From: Acinetobacter junii CIP 64.5
GTDB taxonomy: Bacteria; Pseudomonadota; Gammaproteobacteria; Pseudomonadales; Moraxellaceae
Assembly: GCF_000368765.1 (NCBI RefSeq)
Contig: NZ_KB849654.1
Location: 710,043 to 774,042 of the forward strand
DNA: 64,000 nucleotides
Direction: 5' to 3'
In this document: positions 39,378 through 47,944 of the stretch, piece after piece
Layout: each line of letters opens with the position of its first letter
How positions within the stretch are numbered: the stretch's first letter is position 1
Made by a program: the position numbers and the translations under genes
The notes under the pieces: model-generated
Seen by the model: only the letters and a program-made list of their open reading frames with translations
The model's database searches: none
What the model was told of the DNA's origin: nothing

Positions 39378-40700
39378 TTAATGACGATGCGTAATATTGT
39401 CAGCATCAAAGGTTAAATCCCTTTGAAACTCTGGGTATGAAAGCTCCGCGTGCTCTGTATAATCCAGGCCTCGTTGTTCATGTTGCTGAGACACTCTCAA
39501 ACCTCCAAGAACTTTGTCCAAAATCTTAAATACCAGCAATGCCAAACCAAATCCCCAAACGAACGCAGCAAAAATTCCTATGATCTGAACATACATCACA
39601 TTTGCATCAAAAAGATTAGTTTCCAAAAATGCACCAGCAGCCAATGTACCCCAAGCACCACATACGCCATGAACCGCCACCGCATCTACAACATCATCCA
39701 ACTGCATTTTGACAAGAAGTTGTGGCACAAAGCTAATCAATATGCCTGCACCAACACCTGTCATAATTGCGAAAATTGGAGACATCGTGGCACAACCAGC
39801 AGTGATCGCGACCAACCCCGCCAGCGAAGCATTAATGGTATTGCGTATTAATACAGCCTTAGATCGGATCAATGCCAAAATCATATAAGTTGAAGCTGCT
39901 GCACATGCTGCTAAATGTGTATTCAACGCAATACGACCAATACTGACATTTGCTGAAACAGTTGAAGCAGCATTAAAACCAAACCAAGCAAACCACAAAA
40001 TAAACCCACCTAGCGCAACTAGAGGTAAATTATGTCCAGCTAAAAAATGGCCTTGTCCTTTACGCCCAAATCGCCCTAAACGAGGACCAAGGACAATAAT
40101 CCCTGCAAGAGCCACCCAACCACCAATAGAATGCACAACTGTAGAACCTGCAAAATCAATAAAGCCCATTGCTTTAAGCCAACCATCTCCCCCAAACAAA
40201 CCACCCCACGCCCAACTGCCAAAAACTGGATAAATCACACCACTCACAAAAATGGCACTTACTACATAGGCAACAAAATGGATACGCTCTGCCATTGCTC
40301 CACTCGCAATGGTTGTAGCCGTCGCAGCAAACATCATTTGGAAGAAAAGCAAATTCCAGTGCCAATCATCCATCTGATTTGGCATAAAGTGGCTCAATCC
40401 AATCCATCCCGATTGATTTAAGCCAAACATTAATCCAAATCCAAACAACCAAAATACTAAGCCCCCGATACAGGTATCCATATAGTTCTTCATCAGTACA
40501 TTGACGGTATTTTTACTACGCACTGAACCACTTTCGATCAATGCAAATCCTGCCTGCATGAAAAACACCAAGATCCCCCCAATAACCACCCAAACACTAT
40601 CGAGTGAAATACGAATTTCTTGAATATTCGGTGCTGTTGAGGCGGATACTGATGTTGAGAGAAATATTAAAAATGTAGAAATCAAAATTATATTTTTCAT
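39378..40700 (-). CDS. amt: Ammonium transporter, Amt family
   Basis: A trimeric inner-membrane ammonium channel. The 440 residues have a signal-like N-terminal segment (residues 1-21), then 11 membrane spans. FFMQAGFALIESGSVRSKN, MDFAGS-type FIDFAGSTVVHSIGG (pore Asp and His), and AVHGVCGAWGTLAAG (second pore His) are in place. No glnK gene is next to it. Its upstream gap (40701-40996) is AT-rich and holds no gene. Confidence 0.94.
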   Translation of the reverse strand: MKNIILISTFLIFLSTSVSASTAPNIQEIRISLDSVWVVIGGILVFFMQAGFALIESGSVRSKNTVNVLMKNYMDTCIGGLVFWLFGFGLMFGLNQSGWIGLSHFMPNQMDDWHWNLLFFQMMFAATATTIASGAMAERIHFVAYVVSAIFVSGVIYPVFGSWAWGGLFGGDGWLKAMGFIDFAGSTVVHSIGGWVALAGIIVLGPRLGRFGRKGQGHFLAGHNLPLVALGGFILWFAWFGFNAASTVSANVSIGRIALNTHLAACAAASTYMILALIRSKAVLIRNTINASLAGLVAITAGCATMSPIFAIMTGVGAGILISFVPQLLVKMQLDDVVDAVAVHGVCGAWGTLAAGAFLETNLFDANVMYVQIIGIFAAFVWGFGLALLVFKILDKVLGGLRVSQQHEQRGLDYTEHAELSYPEFQRDLTFDADNITHRH

Positions 40701-40914
40701 TAAATTCCCCTTAAAAGATCATTCAATCCAATGCAAGGAGAATGCCAAGATAAACATATATTTCTTTTTAGATTTTCAAGTATTTATATTTATTCAATGT
40801 AAAAAATAAAAACTTAGATATGCCATAGATATCTTGTAGAAATCACATTGAATATCAGTCTCTTCATTGACAAATACGCATCTCAAATAAATATGAATCA
40901 CCTTACGCACAAAA

Positions 40915-40933
40915 TTGACATGACAAATTGTCA
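40915..40933. promoter_or_regulatory. Palindrome before the SDR gene
   Basis: TTGACA at 40915 is followed at once by the dyad TGACAA-A-TTGTCA (40921-40933). It lies 64 bases before the SDR start, a likely operator position. The -10 could not be fixed; TATAAC at 40946 is 25 bases from the TTGACA. Confidence 0.4.
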
Positions 40934-40996
40934 AAATTAAAGCAATATAACAATGCTTTAAAGTTTTAGAAATATAAGTATTGCTGGAGCATAGAA

Positions 40997-41818
40997 ATGA
41001 AAATTTTAATTACAGGTGCAAATACTGGGATTGGTTTCGCTACCGCTGAACAACTTGTGAAAAATGGACAACATGTCATTTTGGCTTGTCGTAACCCTCT
41101 AAAGGCACAGGCTGCACTGAAAAAGTTACGTGCATTAGACCAAGGGCAAGTGGATTTTATTTCTCTAGATTTAAATAGCCTAGAACATACACGAAAAGCA
41201 GCGGATGAAATTTCGGATCGTTATGGTGATTTAGATGTATTAATTAATAATGCAGGATTGTTTGCTAAGACCAAACAACTCACTCAAGATGGCTTTGAAC
41301 AACAATTTGGTGTGAATTATCTCGGTCACTTCTTGTTGACCCAAAAGCTTCTCCCAGTTTTAGAAAAAGCACCTAAAGCTCGCATCATCCACCTTGCTTC
41401 AATTGCACATTGGGCAGGTTCAATCAAACCTAATAAATTTCGCGCAGAAGGTTTCTACAATCCGCTGTTTTATTATGGGCAATCTAAGTTAGCGAATCTT
41501 TTATTCAGTAATGCTTTAGCTGAACGTATGGCCAATAGCACCATTACCAATAATGCTTTGCATCCAGGTGGCGTTGCATCAGACATCTATCGCGAACTAC
41601 CAAAGCCTGTTTATGAAGTAATGAAAATCGGTTTAGTATCCACTTCTGTTCCTGCTAAGTTAATTACAGATATGGCTATTGCAGATCATTGGGCAAATCG
41701 TAATGGTGAATATGTCAGTGCACATATGCCAGACTGGAAATCACCACACGCAAAAAATCAACAACTCGCTCGTGAACTATATGATCAATCCATGGATCTT
41801 GTTGAAAATTTTCTTTAA
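40997..41818 (+). CDS. Short-chain dehydrogenase, retinol-dehydrogenase-like
   Basis: A 273-residue Rossmann-fold oxidoreductase. NAD(P) loop TGANTGIGFATAEQL, LINNAGLF, serine region IHLASIAHWAG, and catalytic YGQSKLANLLF. The HPGGVASDIYRELP stretch is typical of the RDH/WWOX-like group. The substrate is unknown. It has its own terminator and a palindrome in its promoter region. Confidence 0.87.
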   Translation: MKILITGANTGIGFATAEQLVKNGQHVILACRNPLKAQAALKKLRALDQGQVDFISLDLNSLEHTRKAADEISDRYGDLDVLINNAGLFAKTKQLTQDGFEQQFGVNYLGHFLLTQKLLPVLEKAPKARIIHLASIAHWAGSIKPNKFRAEGFYNPLFYYGQSKLANLLFSNALAERMANSTITNNALHPGGVASDIYRELPKPVYEVMKIGLVSTSVPAKLITDMAIADHWANRNGEYVSAHMPDWKSPHAKNQQLARELYDQSMDLVENFL

Positions 41819-41836
41819 TTGATGAGAACGAAATAA

Positions 41837-41860
41837 AAAAGCCACCCGAGGGTGGCTTTT
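41837..41860. terminator. Bidirectional terminator between the SDR gene and pntB
   Basis: AAAAGCCACC-CGAG-GGTGGCTTTT, a 10-bp stem with a tetraloop, sits between convergent genes. Confidence 0.9.
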
Positions 41861-41881
41861 ACAATCTTGAGCGAGGTCAGA

Positions 41882-43336
41882 TTAGTGACCACCACCATTG
41901 ATTGCTTTCGTCATATCTTCAACAACTTTCTTCGCATCACCGAAGATCATCATTGTTTTTTCATTGTAGAACAAGTCATTGTCTAAGCCAGCATAACCTG
42001 TTGCCATAGAACGTTTGATTACCATGATTGTACGAGCTTTGTGAGCTTCAAGAATCGGCATACCATAGATTGGTGAACTTGGATCATCTTTCGCCGCTGG
42101 GTTCACTACGTCATTCGCACCAATCACAAGTACTACGTCTGTTGCAGGGAAGTCTGAGTTAATCTCATCCATCTCTAAAATGTCTTCATACGGTACATCA
42201 GCTTCTGCAAGCAATACGTTCATGTGACCAGGCATACGACCCGCAACTGGGTGAATCGCAAAGCGAACTTTTACGCCCTGTTCTTTTAAGATTTCACATA
42301 ATTCTTTAACTGCATTTTGTGCACGACCTTGCGCCATACCATAACCAGGTACAATCACAACGCTGTCAGCATTTGACATCAGGAAGCCTGCGTCATCTGC
42401 TGAACCAGAACGATAGTTACGTTGAACTTGTTCGCCTTTGTCCGCTGTAGCAACTGCTGCACCACCCATTGCACCACCAAACAATACGTTGATGATTGAA
42501 CGGTTCATCGCCTTACACATGATGTAAGAAAGAATCGCACCAGAAGAACCTACAAGTGAACCAGCAACGATTAACATATTGTTTTCTAGTGTGAAACCAA
42601 TACCAGCTGCAGCCCAACCAGAGAATGAGTTAAGAAGCGACACCACAACTGGCATATCACCGCCACCAACTGGCGCAATCCAAACCCAACCAAATGCAAG
42701 TGCAAGTGCTGTCATCGCCCAGAAAGCAGTCATGTTATTCGTCAAGAAGAACATGATGCCTGCCGCAAGCATTGCAGCAAAGATAAGCGCTTGAACAGGT
42801 TTAACCCATGCACCAGAAATCGTTTTTGCCCATTTCTTAGCAGCTAATTTACCGTAAGCAAATACTGATGCTGTAAATGTAATCGCACCAACGAAGCAAC
42901 CTACAAACAATTCAAATAAATGAACTTTGCTCATATGAGCATGCTGTACGCCAGCAGCAGTCAAAGCAGCTTCATTTTCAGCAAACAATGCTGTTAATTG
43001 ATTGTTGTGTAAAATCGCAGCAATCGCAATTAATACCGCAGCCAAACCAACCAATGAGTGCATTAAAGCAACCGTTTCAGGCATTTGTGTCATCGGAACA
43101 GTTCGCGCACGAGCGATACCAACCACACCACCAAGTACCATCGCACCAACGATCATCCAAACAACTGGATGTTCTGCAACAAAGAATGTTGTCACTACAG
43201 CAATCGCCATAGCGATCATGCCGTAACGGTTACCTGCGATTGCAGTTTTAGGACCTGACAAACCACGCAAAGTTAAGATAAAAAGGACGGCACCAATCAG
43301 GTAGAACCAATCCGCATAGTCTCGAATAAATTCCAT
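41882..43336 (-). CDS. pntB: NAD(P) transhydrogenase subunit beta
   Basis: The NADP(H)-binding and membrane-spanning beta subunit of the proton-translocating transhydrogenase. The 484 residues show several N-terminal spans, then the soluble NADP domain with VIVPGYGMAQGRAQNAV, IHPVAGRMPGHMNVLLAEA, LVIGANDVVNPAA and IKRSMATGYAG. It is last in the operon pntAA-pntAB-pntB, three bases after pntAB. Confidence 0.96.
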   Translation of the reverse strand: MEFIRDYADWFYLIGAVLFILTLRGLSGPKTAIAGNRYGMIAMAIAVVTTFFVAEHPVVWMIVGAMVLGGVVGIARARTVPMTQMPETVALMHSLVGLAAVLIAIAAILHNNQLTALFAENEAALTAAGVQHAHMSKVHLFELFVGCFVGAITFTASVFAYGKLAAKKWAKTISGAWVKPVQALIFAAMLAAGIMFFLTNNMTAFWAMTALALAFGWVWIAPVGGGDMPVVVSLLNSFSGWAAAGIGFTLENNMLIVAGSLVGSSGAILSYIMCKAMNRSIINVLFGGAMGGAAVATADKGEQVQRNYRSGSADDAGFLMSNADSVVIVPGYGMAQGRAQNAVKELCEILKEQGVKVRFAIHPVAGRMPGHMNVLLAEADVPYEDILEMDEINSDFPATDVVLVIGANDVVNPAAKDDPSSPIYGMPILEAHKARTIMVIKRSMATGYAGLDNDLFYNEKTMMIFGDAKKVVEDMTKAINGGGH

Positions 43337-43339
43337 CTA

Positions 43340-43663
43340 TTAGCCCTCTTTTTTCTTTTGCTTCGGTTTGAACATTTCAAGCATACGAGCAGTTACAGCG
43401 AAGCCACCAAAAATGTTGATACTTGCCAAGAACACAGCAATTGCACCCAAGATGCTTACAACATTTATGCTTTGGAAAGCTACATTGGCATCAACACCAA
43501 TCACAGGCATACCCACGGTTTGGATCATTGCCCCAACGATAATGATTGAAGACAATGCGTTCGTTACCGCCATAAGTGGTGTATGTAACGCAGGTGTTAC
43601 TCCCCAAACTACGTAGTAACCTACGAAGATGGCAAGGACGAAAATTGTAATCGTTTCAACCAT
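43340..43663 (-). CDS. pntAB: NAD(P) transhydrogenase subunit alpha part 2
   Basis: The membrane part of the alpha subunit as a separate 107-residue protein with three or four spans ([20 protein letters not shown] is the conserved core). The alpha subunit is one chain in E. coli but naturally two in Rhodospirillum and Acinetobacter-like bacteria, so this is not a frameshift. It lies 11 bases after pntAA. Confidence 0.94.
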   Translation of the reverse strand: MVETITIFVLAIFVGYYVVWGVTPALHTPLMAVTNALSSIIIVGAMIQTVGMPVIGVDANVAFQSINVVSILGAIAVFLASINIFGGFAVTARMLEMFKPKQKKKEG

Positions 43664-43674
43664 GAGAACTCTCC

Positions 43675-44802
43675 TTAACCGCGCTTGAGCAGTACTTGAC
43701 CGCCATGAGTCACGAGTAACGCTTTTTGGATTTCATCTTCTTGATTGATCGCAAAGTTTTTGTCTTTGTCGAATAATGTTTCAAGGAAGTTGAAAACGTT
43801 ACGTGCATACAATGCAGATGCTTCTGTTGCAACTGTGCCTGGAATATTTGGGATACCCAAAATTTTCACGCCATTTTCAGTAACAACAGTCTCGCCTTCT
43901 TTAGAACCTTCAACGTTACCACCAGTTTCAACAGCCATATCCAAAATAACAGAACCTGGTTTCATCTTGGCAACAGTTTCAGCCTTGATTAGACGTGGAG
44001 CATTACGACCTGGAATCAATGCAGTTGTGATTACGATGTCAGCATTTGATACCGCTTTATCTACAATCGCAGCTTGATCCTTGATGTATTGCTCACCTGG
44101 CTGCCAGCCATAACCGCTTTTCGCAGCTTCAGCAGCACGTTGCTTTTCTTCATCTGACATTGGTACGTCTAACCATTTACCGCCTAAAGACTCAACTTGT
44201 TCTTTAGCCGTTGGACGTAAGTCAGTTGCTTCTACAACTGCACCTAAACGTTTTGCAGTCGCAATCGCTTGAAGACCAGCAACACCAACACCCATGATCA
44301 CGACACGCGCAGGTTTTACAGTACCCGCAGCCGTCATTAACATTGGGAACATACGTTGATATTCAGCCGCAGCTAACAATACAGATTTATAACCAGCCAG
44401 GTTTGCCTGAGAAGAAAGTACATCCATGTTTTGTGCGCGTGAAAGCGTACGAGGAAGTAACTCTAAAGCAAAAGCAGACACTTGCTGAGCAGCAAACTGG
44501 TCTAATTCTGGATTGCGGTAAGGGTCAAACATTGCTACTACAGTAGTGTTAGCCGCAAGCTTTTGAATCTCGTCACCTTTCGGAGCACGTACTTTCAAAA
44601 TAATTTGGCTACCTGTATATGCATCGTCCGTAATGGTTGCGCCAACTTGTTCATAAGCACTGTCAATATACGCAGCTTTAACACCAGCACCACGTTCAAT
44701 GACAACGCTATGACCTGCGTTAATCAACTTCTTTACTGTCTCAGGTGTAGCAGCTACACGACTTTCACCGACGACAGTTTCGGTTGGGATTCCGATCTGC
44801 AT
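43675..44802 (-). CDS. pntAA: NAD(P) transhydrogenase subunit alpha part 1
   Basis: The soluble NAD(H)-binding part of the alpha subunit, related to alanine dehydrogenase. The 375 residues show [19 protein letters not shown] at the N-terminus, [20 protein letters not shown] (Rossmann fold), and [13 protein letters not shown] with PGSVILDMA. It is first of the three-gene operon. Upstream, the minus strand carries a hairpin (44834-44854, AACATTGC / GCGATGTT) that would lie in the leader or promoter. Confidence 0.96.
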   Translation of the reverse strand: MQIGIPTETVVGESRVAATPETVKKLINAGHSVVIERGAGVKAAYIDSAYEQVGATITDDAYTGSQIILKVRAPKGDEIQKLAANTTVVAMFDPYRNPELDQFAAQQVSAFALELLPRTLSRAQNMDVLSSQANLAGYKSVLLAAAEYQRMFPMLMTAAGTVKPARVVIMGVGVAGLQAIATAKRLGAVVEATDLRPTAKEQVESLGGKWLDVPMSDEEKQRAAEAAKSGYGWQPGEQYIKDQAAIVDKAVSNADIVITTALIPGRNAPRLIKAETVAKMKPGSVILDMAVETGGNVEGSKEGETVVTENGVKILGIPNIPGTVATEASALYARNVFNFLETLFDKDKNFAINQEDEIQKALLVTHGGQVLLKRG

Positions 44803-45501
44803 GAGCGTTCCTCAAGCTAGTTTTTCTTAAGTAAACATCGCTGATAGCAATGTTTCCCCCAGGAGTATTCTTTGTAGAATTTTGGATTCTAATGGAAGTT
44901 TTTTAAAATTCCACCCAATATTTATTTAATAAATACCTATATTTTGAACTGATGATTCATATTTGCATTTAGACCTTGTATGCTCAGCACGTTTGTCTTC
45001 CGGTTAAGCAACGATTCAAATTTATACAAACAAAATAATTCGATTTGATTATTATCAATACAGCTCAATTCTTGCCTAAGCTTTTATTGATATAAAAGCC
45101 TGTATAGCGATATCTCATAAATAAACTAAAACCCGCTCTCACTATCTCTGATACATAAAGATTGCAGATCGTCTCTGAATGATTCGATTCGCTTATGTAG
45201 GTATCAATTGATTAGGTCAATTTGCATCTTAATCATGCATTTAATGATAAGGATTGGCTTCTTTAAAAGTTTTACTGGTTTTAAATGCGACTTTTCTATC
45301 AATTTATCTGATAACAACAGCTTATTTCGCTTTCACTTGATTCATTTTTCTTAAGATTGGGTTGATCTCACTACGCAAAAAAAGATTGGAAAACTAAAAA
45401 AGAAATGTAAAAAGTTTAAATGGCATTTTCTCAAGTGATATTTATAGGTGATTGTCTTACTAAAAGCACCATATTGCACAATTTTAGTGCAAAAATAGAC
45501 A
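44803..45501. other. Gene-free region upstream of pntAA
   Basis: About 700 AT-rich bases with no reading frame I trust on either strand. It holds the pnt leader hairpin at 44834-44854. On the minus strand at 45241-45291 a 16-residue stretch looks loosely like the tail of an HU-type protein, but it is cut off by a stop and is probably chance. No tRNA was recognised. Confidence 0.5.
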
Positions 45502-45990
45502 TTATGTTGAAATATCAATGTCATCTTGATTCATCAAAAACAAAATTTTTTGAAAATGTGCTCCCATTGCTTCTTCAGCAAGACAATCGTCAGGGTTTCG
45601 TAAAGGACATTGTTCCAGAGATAAGCACCCACATCCAATACATTGATCTAACTGCTGTCGCAATTGGAGTAACATCATAATTTGTTGATCCAGTTGTCCT
45701 TGCCACTGTTGAGACATGATTTGCCAATCTTTTTTTGTCGCACTGCGATGTTTAGGTAAAGTTTCGAAGGTTTGCTTGATTTGTTGTAATGATATTCCAA
45801 CTTACTGCGCTATTTTAATAATAGCAATACGTCTCAGCATTGACCTTTGATAACGACGCTGATTACCTGTCGTTCGTATCCCCCAAATTAATTCTTTTTC
45901 CTCATAAAAGCGAATGGCAGGAACACTTACACCGCTTCGCTTTGAAAGCTCACCTATCGTTAGCCAACTTGGAGATTGTTGTTTTTTCAA
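45502..45990 (-). pseudogene. soxR: SoxR redox regulator with in-frame stop at codon 63
   Basis: A MerR-family [2Fe-2S] activator. The N-terminal part ([41 protein letters not shown]) ends at TAA (45802-45804), where relatives have Arg or Lys. After the stop the same frame stays open for about 100 codons to 45502 and keeps the SoxR pattern (VGISLQQIKQTFETLP) and the cluster cysteines in CIGCGCLSLEQC. A single base change (such as AAA to TAA) explains it. No frameshift is needed. Readthrough or restart at an internal ATG (45717) could only give a protein without the DNA-binding part. Confidence 0.85.
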
Positions 45991-45997
45991 AATCTGC

Positions 45998-46028
45998 TTG
46001 ACCTCAAGTTAACTTGAGCTTTGATACT
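45998..46028 (+). promoter_or_regulatory. SoxR-type operator and promoter
   Basis: TTGACC (45998-46003), a 19-base spacer and GATACT (46023-46028). Inside the spacer lies the dyad CCTCAAGTTAACTTGAGC (46002-46019), nearly the same as the SoxR box of the E. coli soxS promoter. The overlong spacer is characteristic of MerR-type activation. Confidence 0.85.
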
Positions 46029-46481
46029 AACATTTTTAGAATTTCTACGAACGGTTTAGTCACGAAAGATTCAGATTCTCTCGCATTCAAACTCATTAAT
46101 CCTAATGGGCTGTATGATCCTAGCCTAAATGGATATAGTCACATTGCTGTCGTTCAGCCTAATATGAAGATCATTCATATCTCAGGACAAGGCGGAGAAA
46201 ATAATAAAGGTGAACTTTCACAGAATTTTGACCAACAGGTACAACAAGTCTTTTATAATATTCAAACAGCACTCAATTCAGTACAAGCACAGCTCAAAGA
46301 TATTGCTGTTTTGCGCGTGTTAATTGTCAATCACAATGCTGAAAAACTACATTTGCTCACACAGACTATCCAACACTTTTGGAGAAATGATTCATTTCCT
46401 GCATGTACGCTCATTCCGGTGTCGTGTTTAGCGTTGGAAGGTATGCAAATTGAAATCGAAGCAACTGCATATACTGTGTAA
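46014..46481 (+). CDS. RidA-family protein with unclear start
   Basis: A RidA/YjgF-fold protein; members deaminate reactive imines or have related roles. Conserved parts are LINPNGLYDPSLNGYSHIA, IHISGQGGENNKGEL, LRVLIVNHNAEKLHLL and the C-terminal CLALEGMQIEIEATA. The longest reading begins at TTG 46014, which lies inside the SoxR promoter and before the -10, so it cannot be the start of a message made there. No ATG, GTG or TTG occurs in frame until ATG 46164, inside the fold. It either uses a rare start or has lost its start. It is followed by an MFS gene 19 bases downstream. Confidence 0.7.
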   Translation: MSFDTNIFRISTNGLVTKDSDSLAFKLINPNGLYDPSLNGYSHIAVVQPNMKIIHISGQGGENNKGELSQNFDQQVQQVFYNIQTALNSVQAQLKDIAVLRVLIVNHNAEKLHLLTQTIQHFWRNDSFPACTLIPVSCLALEGMQIEIEATAYTV

Positions 46482-46500
46482 ACCAGTTTAAGAGAACATT

Positions 46501-47700
46501 ATGCCTAACACTCAAGATATTAGTGAAAATAAAGCCTTACTCTGGTTTATGGCGGCTGCATGTGGTCTATGTGCCGGTGCAAACTATTATAGTCAACCAC
46601 TGATCCACTCCATACAGCAGTATTTCTCTGTTAGTCAAAGCCAAGCTGCTCTTACAGTTACCTTTGCGCAAGTTTCTTATGCTTTCGGTTTACTTTTTAT
46701 TGTCCCTATGGGCGATGTGGTGAATAAAACCAAATTTATTCCACTCTTAATGAGCTTATGTGCAGCGGGATTGTTTATCAGTGCATTCTCTGTGAACTTA
46801 CCGATGCTTTGGGTCGGTACCATTATGGCCGGATTATTTTCTGTAGCAGCACAAGTATTGATACCGTTGGCAACGATGACTGTTCAACCTGAGAAAACAG
46901 GTGAAGTTGTAGGTTTTTTAATGAGTGGGCTATTGGTCGGCATCCTTTTGTCGACCAGCTTAGCTGGCTTATTCTCGAACTTGTTTCACTGGAAGGTAAT
47001 TTATATCGTCAGTGGAATTTTGATGCTGTTTCTTGCCTTTGCACTTAAAAGCCGTCTGCCATACGTCATGAAGATGAAACTGAATTATGGGCAAGTATTT
47101 GTTTCAATGGGGCAACTATTAAAACAAGAAAAACGTTTAGTGCTGAGAGCGCTGACAGGTGGTTTTGCTTTTGCAGCAGTGAGTATCTTGTACTCAACGA
47201 TTGCTTTACTACTTAGCTCTGCACATCAATTACCTGATTTATTTATTGGTATGGTGACTTTAGTTGGTATTTTTGGTGCTTTATCAACCCAATATATTGG
47301 TAAATATGCGGATCAGGGATTTACCAATCAACTCACTTGGATGGGTTGTGGATTGTTTATCTTAAGTTGGATATTTTTTTATTTTGGTCAGCTCTATTTA
47401 TTTAGCTATATCTTGGGTTTTGCACTGATTCAGTTGGCGCTTGCATTGGTCCACACAAGCAATCAAAGCATAATCTTTCGCTTACGCCCTGATGCAAAAT
47501 CACGTATTAATGCCATTTATATGACTGCTTATTTTACCGGTGGCGCGTGCGGTTCTGCTTTAGGAATTTTTGCATGGAACCATGGTGGTTGGACGATGAC
47601 TTGCTTTGCAGGTATTGGCTTAGTGCTAGCATGTATGATCTTTAGCTTATTAGATTTACTACTCACTCGAAAAACACTGCAATGCATCAACTTTAGATAA
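46501..47700 (+). CDS. MFS transporter
   Basis: An inner-membrane transporter of 399 residues with about 12 spans. The N-terminal part reads FMAAACGLCAGANYYSQPL, and VPMGDVVNKTKFIPLL is the loop 2-3 motif. The later region FRLRPDAKSRINAIYMTAYF resembles drug- or sugar-efflux MFS proteins. It starts 19 bases after the RidA gene, so it probably shares the SoxR-type promoter, which would fit export of a redox-cycling compound (inference). Confidence 0.85.
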   Translation: MPNTQDISENKALLWFMAAACGLCAGANYYSQPLIHSIQQYFSVSQSQAALTVTFAQVSYAFGLLFIVPMGDVVNKTKFIPLLMSLCAAGLFISAFSVNLPMLWVGTIMAGLFSVAAQVLIPLATMTVQPEKTGEVVGFLMSGLLVGILLSTSLAGLFSNLFHWKVIYIVSGILMLFLAFALKSRLPYVMKMKLNYGQVFVSMGQLLKQEKRLVLRALTGGFAFAAVSILYSTIALLLSSAHQLPDLFIGMVTLVGIFGALSTQYIGKYADQGFTNQLTWMGCGLFILSWIFFYFGQLYLFSYILGFALIQLALALVHTSNQSIIFRLRPDAKSRINAIYMTAYFTGGACGSALGIFAWNHGGWTMTCFAGIGLVLACMIFSLLDLLLTRKTLQCINFR

Positions 47701-47733
47701 ACCAATATTTAGATTTCTCAAGGATGAAGATGA

Positions 47734-47763
47734 TTGGTGAATTTTTCGTAAAAATCGTATAAT
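47734..47763 (+). promoter_or_regulatory. Promoter of dusA
   Basis: TTGGTG at 47734-47739, an 18-base spacer, and TATAAT at 47758-47763. It is the original dusA promoter, left on this side of the island. Confidence 0.65.
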
Positions 47764-47802
47764 GCTGCCCTTTCTTTTCTTGTCCACATCCGAGAATATT
47801 TT

Positions 47803-47877
47803 ATGCAACCACTTGAATCATTAAAGCCACGTATTTCCGTTGCCCCAATGATGGATTGGACACTTAAAATAAAATAA
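47803..47877 (+). pseudogene. dusA: 5' end of dusA cut by island insertion
   Basis: The first 20 codons (MQPLESLKPRISVAPMMDWT) are those of tRNA-dihydrouridine synthase A, then the sequence changes to a short tail LKIK and TAA. The next 100 bases are AT-rich with no further DusA likeness. This is the expected junction of an island integrated in the 5' end of dusA. The rest of dusA, probably with a new 5' end, should lie at the other boundary outside the window. Confidence 0.85.
47845..47862. other. Probable island attachment site (attL) in dusA
   Basis: CCAATGATGGATTGGACA encodes the APMMDWT region of DusA, the known attachment region of dusA-specific integrases. The divergence from DusA begins right after it, at about 47863. 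Confidence 0.7.
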
Positions 47878-47944
47878 CAAATTAATATCAACAACTTAAA
47901 TTGTATAAAATAATTTATGGTGTAAATTTGGCGTAAATTCTATT

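Noticed and set aside
43340..44802. pntA broken into two frames by a frameshift
   Set aside because: The two parts have separate starts, an 11-base gap and normal lengths. The split alpha subunit is natural in this group.
45241..45291. A minus-strand 16-residue stretch like the tail of an HU protein (VAFKTSKTFKEANPYH)
   Set aside because: A stop codon lies five codons before it and nothing further upstream resembles HU. Too short to call a remnant.
44803..45501. A tRNA or small RNA in the 700-base gap
   Set aside because: No cloverleaf, T-loop GTTCGA sequence or promoter-terminator pair was found.
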